A stretch of 64,000 bases of DNA from assembly GCF_035917975.1 (NCBI RefSeq), contig NZ_CP109130.1, positions 3,596,001 to 3,660,000 on the forward strand, read 5' to 3'. Source of the DNA: Streptosporangium sp. NBC_01756. GTDB taxonomy: Bacteria; Actinomycetota; Actinomycetes; Streptosporangiales; Streptosporangiaceae. This document shows, piece by piece, positions 7,884 through 15,253 of the stretch. How positions within the stretch are numbered: the first letter of the stretch is position 1; each line of letters begins with the position of its first letter. A model generated the notes under the pieces. That model worked only from the letters and a program-made list of their open reading frames with translations. It searched no databases and was not told the origin of the DNA. The translations under genes and the position numbers were made by a program.

Positions 7884-8279
7884 TCACGCGACGGCGGTCC
7901 CTTCAAGCTCGACCATCAGGTCGGGGATCGCCAGCCGTACCACTCCGAGCATCGTGGTGGACGGTGCCACCCCGGCGGCGCCCAACCGCGACGCCAGCAC
8001 GCCGTAGTGCTCGAAGAGCCGATCGACGTCGGTGGTGTAGACGTTGAGCCGGACGAGGTTCGCCAGGGACATGCCGGCCTCGCCGAGCACCGCCTCCAGG
8101 TTGTCGAGGCTCAGCGCCAGCTGCGCCGCCATGTCACCGGCATGCCGGGGCTCGCCGTCGCCGCTCATCGCGGTCTGCCCGGCGCAGTACAGGGTCCGGG
8201 TGTGCCCGGAGACGATCTCGCCCTGGTTGTACCCCATCTCCACCGACCACGCCCACGGGTTGACCGCCGTTCGCTCCAT
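7884..8279 (-). CDS. RidA (YjgF/YER057c/UK114) family protein
   Basis: This 131-residue protein has the RidA layout: a first strand with TLYCAGQTAMSGDGEPRHAG, a central helix AAQLALSLDNLEAVLGEAGM, then LANLVRLNVYTTDVDRL and an APSTTMLGVVRLAIPDLMVE strand. RidA enzymes hydrolyse reactive enamines and imines to ketoacids. The archetype carries an Arg near the C-terminus (TxxRVxVxxLP); here the pattern is TTMLGVVRLAIPDLMVELE with Leu-Gly in between, so it belongs to a Rid subfamily and may act on another substrate. It is divergent from the WYL regulator and shares its palindromic promoter. Confidence 0.85.
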   Translation of the reverse strand: MERTAVNPWAWSVEMGYNQGEIVSGHTRTLYCAGQTAMSGDGEPRHAGDMAAQLALSLDNLEAVLGEAGMSLANLVRLNVYTTDVDRLFEHYGVLASRLGAAGVAPSTTMLGVVRLAIPDLMVELEGTAVA

Positions 8280-8371
8280 TGCCACATCCGCTCCATTCGA
8301 TTCGTCGACACTACGTACGTCCATCGGCTCGGTAGCCGCCGTCTTCTGGTCGTGTCGATGAGCCTCGCAGC

Positions 8372-8400
8372 AAATACACGACATCCTGTGTCGTGTATTT
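8372..8400. promoter_or_regulatory. Perfect 12-base inverted repeat, operator for the WYL regulator
   Basis: The arms AAATACACGACA (8372-8383) and TGTCGTGTATTT (8389-8400) are perfect complements around a five-base centre. The site sits 15 bases before the regulator's GTG and about 90 bases before the divergent RidA-type gene. This AT-richer palindrome stands out in high-GC DNA. It most likely binds the WYL protein and represses both directions. Confidence 0.8.
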
Positions 8401-8415
8401 CTGTAGAGTTTCCGG

Positions 8416-9390
8416 GTGCGCGCCGACCGGTTGGTCTCACTGGTGCTGCTGCTGCGGCAGCACGGCCGGCTGTCCGCGACCGCGCTGGCCCGCGAGCTGG
8501 AGGTGTCCACCCGCACCGTGCTGCGCGACATCGAGGCGCTGTCCGCAGCCGGCGTCCCGGTCTACGCCGAACGCGGCCGGCACGGCGGTTTCGCGTTGTT
8601 GCCCGGTTTCCGGACCGAGCTCACCGGACTGAACCCCGACGAGGCCCTCGCCCTGCTGGTCGCCGGATCGCGGCGTGGCGCGCAGGCATTCGGCCTCGGC
8701 TCGGCGCTCGCTTCGGCGATGCTCAAGGTGGTCGACGCGCTGCCCGAGAGCTATCGGGACACCGCGGCCGGCGCGGCCGAGCGATTGCTCATCGACCCGG
8801 AGACCGACCTCCTCTCACGTCGGCTGGTCGCTGAGGAGGTGCCCGACACCGTGGCGGCCGAGGTCCTGCGCGCGGTGTTCGCCGGACACAAGCTGCGCAT
8901 CCACTACGCGGCTGCGGACCAGGCCCCGAAGTGGCGCACGGTGGACCCGATCGGCCTGGTCACCATTCGCGACCGGGGCTACCTGCTGGCCACGAGGTCC
9001 GGCGCGGACCGCACCTACCGGCTGTCCCGGGTCCTGGCCGCCCAGGAACTCGCCGAACCCGCACAGCGACCGGACCGGGTCGATCTGGACCGGGCCTGGC
9101 AGGAACGCAGCACGCGGTTTCGGACCGGCGGCGACCAGGTCACCGTGCTGGTACGGGTGGACCCGGCGCGGCGGGAGGACCTGGTGGGCACCGCGCTGGC
9201 CGTCCTCGCCGAAGAAGCCGACTCGGACGGCCGGCTGCGGATGGAGGTGACCTTCCAAGACCCGAGACACGCCGAATGGGCGCTGTGGCAGCTCACCACG
9301 AACGCGGAAGCCCTGGCCCCGCAGTGGTTGCGCGACTCCCTGCGCGACCGCGCCGCCGCGATCGCCACCCGCTACGGAGTGTCATCCTGA
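8416..9390 (+). CDS. WYL-domain helix-turn-helix transcriptional regulator
   Basis: This 324-residue protein has a DeoR-like winged HTH at residues 1-60 (LVSLVLLLRQHGRLSATALA, then VSTRTVLRDIEALSAAGVPV). A linker follows, then a WYL domain at about 150-225 (LRIHYAAADQAPKWRTVDPI, GLVTIRDRGYLLA) and a C-terminal WCX domain ending LRDRAAAIATRYG. WYL domains sense nucleic acid or small ligands. The GTG at 8416 follows the palindrome directly, with little room for a ribosome site, so a near-leaderless transcript is likely. It is divergent from the RidA-type and TfoX-like genes, its presumed targets, and is likely autoregulated. Confidence 0.88.
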   Translation: MRADRLVSLVLLLRQHGRLSATALARELEVSTRTVLRDIEALSAAGVPVYAERGRHGGFALLPGFRTELTGLNPDEALALLVAGSRRGAQAFGLGSALASAMLKVVDALPESYRDTAAGAAERLLIDPETDLLSRRLVAEEVPDTVAAEVLRAVFAGHKLRIHYAAADQAPKWRTVDPIGLVTIRDRGYLLATRSGADRTYRLSRVLAAQELAEPAQRPDRVDLDRAWQERSTRFRTGGDQVTVLVRVDPARREDLVGTALAVLAEEADSDGRLRMEVTFQDPRHAEWALWQLTTNAEALAPQWLRDSLRDRAAAIATRYGVSS

Positions 9391-9512
9391 GAGTCGTCGC
9401 GTTCCGCCGGCCACGCCTCCACCGAGACCACCCGGCTCTACCTGCTCCTGGACGACGACGTCGCCGACGCCGACGCCGCGACCCGCCGTCCGGGCCGGGA
9501 AGTGGACCGGGT

Positions 9513-10766
9513 TCAGCGCTGACGCCTGAGCCGGCTGACTGCCGCGATCACAGGGGTTGCCGCGGCGGTGACCGCCGCACCCAGCGGAGTGTCGGTGGCC
9601 AGAATCCAGCGGACGGTCCGCATGGCCAGAATGAGGATCTCGCTGCCACGCACCCGCATGCCCGCCTCGAACCGGCTGACGGCCACGGAGACGGTGCAGG
9701 AGCCGTCAGCGACCTCACGCAGGTGGGTGAGCAGGCTGGCGGCATCGCGGATGGCAGCGCCCGCTCCCATGCCGGCGGTCGGCGGGGTGGCATGCACGGC
9801 ATCGCCCAGAGCGGTGATGCGACCGGCGGGCCAGGGAGCAAGGTCCCGCACCCGTGAGGAGGCGGCGTTGAAGCGGAACGCGGCGATGCTGCCGGGATCG
9901 GCCCTGACCATGACCTCGAGCGGGCGTTCTCCCCATCCTTGGCGGCGAAACCTGGCCAGGAGCGCATCCCGCAACTCCGCTCCGCGAAGTCCGCGTATCG
10001 AGTCGGTCTCGGCGGACTCGGGAAACATGGCGCCCCAGATGTAGGTGGGGCTGCTCGTGATCGCGGCACGTCGGTCGGGGGCATCGAGTACGGCGTTGCC
10101 CACGGGGTCGAGGAAGCCGACGTAGAGTGCCGCGCCCCGAGGAGCGACGACCGTTCCCGATCGCTTTCCGAGCCGCTGCCGCTCCAGCGGGCTCAGGTTC
10201 TCGGCCGCCGTCCTGCCGGAGAAGCCGACGATCCCGGCGGGTGCGCTCGTCGGGCCGCCGGCGAGGTGCCGGGCGACCAGCGAGTGGGCACCGTCCGCCC
10301 CCACCAGCAGGTCACACTGACGGATCGACCCGTCGGCGAGAACGACCTGCGGTGTGCCGTCGTCGGCGTACCCGAGGCCGGTGACCGTCTGCCCCAGGTG
10401 GAGATCCTCTCCGACCGCGCCGGCAAGGAGGGACCGCAACGTGATGCGGTCGATGTCCACGCTCGGGCTGTCGGCCAGCTGCGGCCCGTAGCCCAGGAGA
10501 CGGCCGTACCGGTCCCAGAACGCGTCCGGGTCGCGTAGCCGGAGCGCCGACGAGGAGGCCAGCAGCCGTTCGACGGTCTCCGGCGGGACGAGCCGGCGCA
10601 GGGCTTCTTGAGCCCGTCCGTCGAGGGTGATGTGGTAGCCCCCCGTTGCCGTGACATCGGTGTCACGCTCGAAGACCGCCACGTCGAACCCATGCCGGCG
10701 CAGCCCTGCGGCCAGCGCCAAACCGCCGATTCCACCCCCGACGATGATGATACGCATCCTGAGCAC
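9513..10766 (-). CDS. FAD-dependent monooxygenase (PHBH-like)
   Basis: This is a 417-residue flavoprotein of the class A aromatic hydroxylase fold. An N-terminal GGGIGGLALAAGL (about 10-22) binds the FAD ADP moiety. CDLLVGADGAHSLVARHL provides the D-G motif for FAD/NADPH. GRITALGDAVHATPPTAGMG is the second FAD motif. A hydrophobic C-terminal tail (SEILILAMRTVRWILA, then AAVTAAATPVIAAVSRL) suggests membrane association. Such enzymes hydroxylate aromatic or polyketide substrates, or tetracycline-like drugs. Starting at 10757 (MRIIIVGGG) is also possible. It is divergent from a WYL regulator 92 bases away, which probably controls it. Confidence 0.87.
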   Translation of the reverse strand: MLRMRIIIVGGGIGGLALAAGLRRHGFDVAVFERDTDVTATGGYHITLDGRAQEALRRLVPPETVERLLASSSALRLRDPDAFWDRYGRLLGYGPQLADSPSVDIDRITLRSLLAGAVGEDLHLGQTVTGLGYADDGTPQVVLADGSIRQCDLLVGADGAHSLVARHLAGGPTSAPAGIVGFSGRTAAENLSPLERQRLGKRSGTVVAPRGAALYVGFLDPVGNAVLDAPDRRAAITSSPTYIWGAMFPESAETDSIRGLRGAELRDALLARFRRQGWGERPLEVMVRADPGSIAAFRFNAASSRVRDLAPWPAGRITALGDAVHATPPTAGMGAGAAIRDAASLLTHLREVADGSCTVSVAVSRFEAGMRVRGSEILILAMRTVRWILATDTPLGAAVTAAATPVIAAVSRLRRQR

Positions 10767-10798
10767 GACTCCCTTTTAGCTCGCTGACGAGGTCCTAC

Positions 10799-10826
10799 TG
10801 GACACGGTGCCGCCAGTGGTGGACAC
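10799..10826. promoter_or_regulatory. Direct repeat TGGACAC in the divergent promoter
   Basis: TGGACAC occurs at 10799-10805 and again at 10820-10826, exactly 21 bases or two helical turns apart. It lies between the monooxygenase gene (minus strand) and the WYL regulator (start 10859). Spacing and position fit a regulator binding one DNA face, probably the adjacent WYL protein. The short length leaves room for chance. Confidence 0.4.
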
Positions 10827-10858
10827 CGGATGGCCATCACCGGACGCATCATGGGCAG

Positions 10859-11869
10859 GTGGCCGACACTTCACGACGCGCACTGCGCTTGCTGTCGTTG
10901 CTCGCGACCCCCCGATGCTGGTCGCTGAGCGAGCTCGCCTTACGGCTGGAGGTCAGCGAGCGCACCGTCCGCCGCGATGTCGAGACCCTGCGGGCCCTCG
11001 ACTACCCCGTCGTCACCGTCCACGGCCCAGCCGGCGGGTACCGGCTGGGCGCCGGGCGGACCCTGCCGCCCCTGCTGTTCGACGACGAGCAGGCGCTCGC
11101 GATCGCGGTGGCTCTGCAGACCGCGCCCAGCAGCATCTTCGGACTCGGCGAGGACGCGAGACGCGCTCTGAACACCATCGAACGCGTCATGCCGGCCGGC
11201 CTGCGGACGGCCATGGAGTCGCTGCACGTGACCAGCCTGCAGAACTACTGGGAGTTCCCGGCGCCCCCCATCGGTTCCGAAAGGCTCAAAGCCGCCGGAA
11301 GCGCGGTGCGCCACCGCCACCTCCTGATCGTCGACACGCTGAGGGCCGACGGCACCCGCCCGGCCCCGGGCGATGACGACTTCACCCCCGCTCACCGGAT
11401 CGAACCCCATCACCTGGTGATCTGGGCTGGACGGTGGTACCTCGTCTCCTGGGACGTCGCCGACGGCAACTGGCGGGTACACCGCCTCGACCGCCTCCAC
11501 CTGCGTCCGCCTACCGGCCTCCCCTTCACACCCAGAGACCTGCCCGGCGGCGACGTCGCACGCTTCGTCATGACCAGCCACGACCGCGGCGACACCCCCG
11601 CCACCTGGCAGTGCACCGGTACGGCACGCCTGAATCTGCCCGCTGAAACCGTCGCATGCTGGGCACCCGGCGGATCGGTCGTCGAGCACCTCGGCCCCGA
11701 GCACTGCCGCCTCACGATCGGGGCGTGGTCCTGGGCGGGTGTCGCCGGGCTCCTCGCCACCTTCGACGCCGATCTGGATCACGTGACACCCGTCGAGCTG
11801 AGACGGGCCTGCCGCCGGCTCGTGCGCAGGTGGCGAGCGGTGGCGACCGACTCCGTCGAGGACGCGTGA
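10859..11869 (+). CDS. WYL-domain helix-turn-helix transcriptional regulator
   Basis: This 336-residue protein has a winged HTH at 1-60 (LRLLSLLATPRCWSLSELAL, VSERTVRRDVETLRALDYPV) and a WYL domain at about 140-225 (HHLVIWAGRWYLVSWDVADG, NWRVHRLDRLHLRP). A C-terminal ligand/oligomer domain follows. It is only distantly similar to the other WYL protein of the window. The GTG at 10859 fits the domain start. It is divergent from the FAD monooxygenase and is presumably its local regulator. The Trp-rich WYL core (GRWYLVSWD) is well kept. Confidence 0.87.
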   Translation: MADTSRRALRLLSLLATPRCWSLSELALRLEVSERTVRRDVETLRALDYPVVTVHGPAGGYRLGAGRTLPPLLFDDEQALAIAVALQTAPSSIFGLGEDARRALNTIERVMPAGLRTAMESLHVTSLQNYWEFPAPPIGSERLKAAGSAVRHRHLLIVDTLRADGTRPAPGDDDFTPAHRIEPHHLVIWAGRWYLVSWDVADGNWRVHRLDRLHLRPPTGLPFTPRDLPGGDVARFVMTSHDRGDTPATWQCTGTARLNLPAETVACWAPGGSVVEHLGPEHCRLTIGAWSWAGVAGLLATFDADLDHVTPVELRRACRRLVRRWRAVATDSVEDA

Positions 11870-11994
11870 CGGCCTGAGGGCCTGACGGCCCGGAACTCCT
11901 TCTCAACTCGTGGCCTGCTTCCACCGTATTCCCGGTGGCACCGCCGGTAGGGGCTCGCCGTGCGCTGCGGGAGCACGGCGAGCCCGGGGGCAGG

Positions 11995-13158
11995 TCAGGC
12001 GGTGGGCTCGGCGTCGGTCCAGCCGGCTTCGAGGACGGACTCGGAGCTCCACACGGTGCCCGGCGCGAATCCGGCCACCCGGCCGCCCGGCCGTACGACG
12101 ACGCTCTCCCTGGCCAGCGCCTGCCCGGTCGTCTCGTCGAAGACCAGGCGCGTCTGCAGGATCCCGCCGTCGTCCTTGGCGGTCGCGTTCAGCTTGGCCT
12201 GTCCCTCGATCGCCACCGCGGTGCCGGTGCGGCCCTCCGCGTCGGTGACGTCACGGACGACCTTGATGGTCTTGAGGCCGGCGAGCATCTGGAAGGCGGC
12301 GCCGCGCACCTCCGGAGTGACCGGCATGTCGGTGAACAGCCCGACCGTGACGGCGAACAGCCAGGCGTCCGACGCCATCGGGGCGTCCGACTCGGTGTCG
12401 TGCCCGTCGTACGAGCGCAGCAGCCAGGCCTTCAGCTTGTCCGGGTCCGACGGCAGGTCGCGCAGGTCCTTCATGGTGACGTTGCGGCCCAGCCAGAACA
12501 CCTTGTCCCCGTCGACCAGGGAGGCGTGGCCGTCCTGAGCGGCGCCCTGCCCGGTCGGCAGGACGAGCTTGGCGCCCCGCTTGCCGGGCACCGTGACGGA
12601 GATCCCGGCCGGGGACCCGACCTGCTTCCAGGCCGTCTCGTCCTCCGGGCTCGCGGGCTCCGCGCCGAGCGGCTGGGTCCGGCTCCGCTGCTCCCCGCCG
12701 GTCGCCGACGGCGTCCAGCTCTCGTTCCGCTCCCGGTTCACAACGGTGTAGTCCGCATCGGCGGCCTTGAACAGGTTCCGGCTCACGGACACGGTGTGCC
12801 AGTAGGCGCCGGCCGTGTCCGGCTGGCGGGCCGCGCTGTGGGCGGCGGCGAGCAGTACGGCCTGCGCGGAGAGCCGGATCTCCTGGGCGGGGGCCGTCTG
12901 GCTCGAGACCACCTGGGCGGAGGGCGCGCGTGGCGCCGTACCGCCGGTTCCGGAGACCGCGACGGCGACCGCGGTCACAGCCGCGGCGGCACCGGCGAGG
13001 CCGAAGCCCCACACCGGGCGTACAGTCCTGCGCCTGGCCGGCACCGGCCGGGGCTGGGCCATGGCGCGGGAGAGCTCGGCGGTCCTGGTGCTCTGGTCGA
13101 CCGGGGTGTCACCCAGGTGCGCGGGGCGGGCGGCCCGTAGCTGATCGATGGGGTTCAT
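11995..13158 (-). CDS. CU044_5270-type membrane-anchored protein paired with an ECF sigma factor
   Basis: This 387-residue protein has a cytoplasmic N-terminus of about 50 residues (MNPIDQLRAARPAHLG...), one transmembrane segment at about 51-70 (GFGLAGAAAAVTAVAVAVSG) and a large extracytoplasmic domain with repeated beta strands. It matches the CU044_5270 family, whose members regularly follow ECF sigma factor genes in Streptosporangiales. The ATG at 13158 overlaps the sigma stop by four bases (ATGA), so the two are translationally coupled. It probably holds or senses for the sigma factor, but no classical zinc anti-sigma motif (HxxxCxxC) is visible. The frame stays open upstream to 13830 only as an antisense artefact. 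Confidence 0.82.
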   Translation of the reverse strand: MNPIDQLRAARPAHLGDTPVDQSTRTAELSRAMAQPRPVPARRRTVRPVWGFGLAGAAAAVTAVAVAVSGTGGTAPRAPSAQVVSSQTAPAQEIRLSAQAVLLAAAHSAARQPDTAGAYWHTVSVSRNLFKAADADYTVVNRERNESWTPSATGGEQRSRTQPLGAEPASPEDETAWKQVGSPAGISVTVPGKRGAKLVLPTGQGAAQDGHASLVDGDKVFWLGRNVTMKDLRDLPSDPDKLKAWLLRSYDGHDTESDAPMASDAWLFAVTVGLFTDMPVTPEVRGAAFQMLAGLKTIKVVRDVTDAEGRTGTAVAIEGQAKLNATAKDDGGILQTRLVFDETTGQALARESVVVRPGGRVAGFAPGTVWSSESVLEAGWTDAEPTA

Positions 13159-13715
13159 GACATCTCCTCGCTGAGGTTCCTCACCCGGATCCGGGGGGAT
13201 GCGGCGGTCTCCATCTCCTGCTTGAGCCGCTTGCGCGCACGGTGCAGCCGTACGCGGAAGGTGGCCGGAGAGCAGCCGATGACATGGGCCGCCTGGCGGG
13301 GGGAGAGTCCCTGCCAGGCGGTCAGGATCAGGATCTCCCTGTCGTCCTCGGGCAGCTCGGTCAGCGCGTCGAGCACGCTGAGCCGTTCCGTGACCTGCTC
13401 GGCGACGTCGCCCTCGGTCCAGGCCCGCAGCTCGGCGCTGAGCGCTTCCCGGCGGACCTCCGCCCGGATGTTGTCGCGCAGCACGTTGCGGGCCACCCCG
13501 AGGAGCCACGGCAGAGCCGGATCCGGTACGTCGTCCAGCCGCCGCCAGGCGATCGCGAACGTCTCGCTCACCACCTCGTCCGCCACCTGCCGTCCCGCGC
13601 GGCTGACCACGTAGGCCCAGACGCGCTGTCGGCACTCGTCGTACATGCTGGTGAAGCGCTGCGAATCGTCCGTCACCGCCTCGCCCCCTCTGTCCCGGAT
13701 GTGTTCTTCTGACAC
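13155..13715 (-). CDS. ECF-type RNA polymerase sigma factor
   Basis: This 186-residue sigma-70 family protein has region 2 at about 20-90 (FTSMYDECRQRVWAYVVSRA, ADEVVSETFAIAWRRLDDVP, PWLLGVARNVLRDNIR) and region 4 at about 115-165 (LTELPEDDREILILTAWQGL, SPRQAAHVIGCSPATFRVRL). The region 4 helix-turn-helix would read the -35 element. The start at 13715 gives a slightly long N-terminus; MYDECRQR-proximal starts are possible. It is coupled to the downstream membrane protein. The upstream 250 bases have no obvious autoregulated promoter that I can identify. Confidence 0.9.
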   Translation of the reverse strand: MSEEHIRDRGGEAVTDDSQRFTSMYDECRQRVWAYVVSRAGRQVADEVVSETFAIAWRRLDDVPDPALPWLLGVARNVLRDNIRAEVRREALSAELRAWTEGDVAEQVTERLSVLDALTELPEDDREILILTAWQGLSPRQAAHVIGCSPATFRVRLHRARKRLKQEMETAASPRIRVRNLSEEMS

Positions 13716-13965
13716 CGGGAAATGGTCCGGGCGTCTCCGTTGTTACGAGCTCCCCCGAAAAAGTTACGGGCTCCTCGGCAGGTTTGCCGGGAGCCCGATC
13801 CGGCGTCCGGACCGACGACCGCTCCCCCACCCCTCATGACCGCGGATCTGTCATCTTCCCCTCGGCCCGTATGCCGGGCAGAGACGCAAGGATCCGGTAC
13901 GCGGACGCACGAGTCCCGGGCGGCTTCTGACAGTCCCTTCACATGGGAGTACTACGCTCGGCACC

Positions 13966-14505
13966 ATGTTCGACCAGCTTGTATGCCACTGTCTCCTGTG
14001 CGTTGAACGGGACGTGGGGCTCGACGAGATCGACCGCAGCACGATGCGGCACGTCCGGGAACGCGGTTGGGGCGTCATCATGGTCCCGGAGGACGAGGAC
14101 GGGCCGGGGTGGGCGTTCACCGTCGGGCTGTGGCACACGTTCCGCTCACCCGAGGCGGCGATGTTCGGGCTCCGGGTGGACGTGATGAAGAACTGCCTGG
14201 ACACCCTCGCCGACGGGATCGCGGCCGGTCACCATCTCGTCGACGGCCAGGAACGGGACGACGTCATCAGGAACTACTCGGTCGTCGCAAGGGCCGTCGA
14301 CACGAGCTGGTACCGATCGCTGTTCGGTATGGCGCTGCACTTCTACCAGGAGCCGCCGCTGTCCTTCATGGAGATCGTGTGGCCCGACGCCGACGGCCGG
14401 TTCCCCTGGGACGCCGACGCGGCGCCGAAGCTGCGTGAGCTCCAACCGACACTCTGGGTCCCGAAGGACGACCACACCCCCGGGCCGTGGACGAAACTGC
14501 CCTGA
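13966..14505 (+). CDS. DUF4262 domain protein
   Basis: This 179-residue protein carries the DUF4262 pattern: a helix with STMRHVRERGWGVIMVPED, then GPGWAFTVGLWHTFRSPEAA, and later VARAVDTSWYRSLFGMALHF with YQEPPLSFMEIVWPD. DUF4262 proteins are common in actinobacteria and have no proven function. The G-W-G-V and F-T-V-G-L-W motifs are the conserved core. An N-terminal C-x-C-L-L-C stretch (residues 7-12) might bind metal, but I would not assert it. The ATG at 13966 is the first in frame. A strong hairpin lies about 115 bases after the stop. The gene stands alone. Confidence 0.8.
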   Translation: MFDQLVCHCLLCVERDVGLDEIDRSTMRHVRERGWGVIMVPEDEDGPGWAFTVGLWHTFRSPEAAMFGLRVDVMKNCLDTLADGIAAGHHLVDGQERDDVIRNYSVVARAVDTSWYRSLFGMALHFYQEPPLSFMEIVWPDADGRFPWDADAAPKLRELQPTLWVPKDDHTPGPWTKLP

Positions 14506-14617
14506 CCGGCGGAGCCTCTTCCCCTTCCCGGGCAGCGCCACGGAGACCTGCCGGAAACCCGGAGACCCGGAGGCCCTCTCGGCCCGAAGACATCAGGTTC
14601 CGCGGCGGACGCGAGAC

Positions 14618-14657
14618 GGTTGCGCGCCCGTTCCTCCGGGGGAACGGGCGCGCAACC
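14618..14657. terminator. 17-base perfect hairpin, likely bidirectional terminator
   Basis: The arms GGTTGCGCGCCCGTTCC (14618-14634) and GGAACGGGCGCGCAACC (14641-14657) are exact complements with a six-base loop. It sits between the DUF4262 gene and the convergent small secreted protein, where a shared terminator is expected. There is no T-run, as is common in actinomycetes. Confidence 0.8.
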
Positions 14658-14804
14658 ACGGTGGATCGCCCGCCTGTTCTCACCTGGGTGAGAGGCAGCG
14701 GAAGACATCTCCACCTTTTACCGGCCCGGGGTTCTCCGGACCACCCGAGAGCGGAATTAAAACTCGCCATATCCGTGCGTGATCCTGGGCGGTCCGGCCT
14801 CGGC

Positions 14805-15059
14805 TCAGTCTCCGTTGTTGTCGCTTCCGTCGTTCCGCTCCTCTTCCTCCTGCGCCGCGTCCTTGGCGATGAAGCTCTTCACCCAGCCGTCGCGGCCGTG
14901 GAATCCGGGGCCTGACTGCCAGCTGGACGCGCCGGAACCGTGGTCCGGGTCCGCCGCCATGGTGGTGAGCGCGGCCGCCGGGCCCGCCACGAGCGTTCCG
15001 GCGAAGAGAGCTGTTCCGATCGCGGCTGCGGCGAGCGACGCGACAGTCTTCGTTTCCAT
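14805..15059 (-). CDS. Small secreted protein of unknown function
   Basis: This 84-residue protein begins METKTVASLAAAAIGTALFA and has a typical signal peptide with a cleavage site near AAA-LTT (about residue 30). The mature part is about 50 residues and polar: a Gly/Ser/Trp section (SGASSWQSGPGFHGRDGWV) and a very acidic tail (EEEERNDGSDNNGD). No cysteines are present. The ATG at 15059 follows GGAGGATCAC, an excellent ribosome site. The upstream 190 bases are unusually AT-rich and probably hold its promoter. No family was recognised. Confidence 0.7.
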   Translation of the reverse strand: METKTVASLAAAAIGTALFAGTLVAGPAAALTTMAADPDHGSGASSWQSGPGFHGRDGWVKSFIAKDAAQEEEERNDGSDNNGD

Positions 15060-15253
15060 GTGATCCTCCGATTTCGAGAAGACGAAATTCGTCTCCATGA
15101 GTACCGACGTCCCCAAGAATGCCGGACGAATAATCACAAAAAACACCGCTAGGCGCTTATACTTAAGTAAAGCCAAGAAGACATGCATAAATAATAAATA
15201 AATTAGACATACCAGCTTATTTCTACATGAATTTGATCCTGCTGTCGCACCGG
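15060..15253 (-). promoter_or_regulatory. AT-rich promoter region of the small secreted protein gene
   Basis: About 110 bases around 15125-15240 are strongly AT-rich (for example CATAAATAATAAATAAATTA near 15185-15205), in sharp contrast to the roughly 70% GC around them. The block separates the small secreted protein from the upstream sensor kinase gene on the same strand. No palindrome was convincing. It likely contains the promoter and may be a site for a nucleoid-associated protein of the Lsr2 type, which prefers AT-rich DNA. Confidence 0.5.

Noticed and set aside
13159..13830. Upstream in-frame extension of the CU044_5270-type gene
   Set aside because: It runs antiparallel in phase with the sigma factor gene on the same strand but a different frame, and the ATGA overlap at 13155-13158 gives the natural start.
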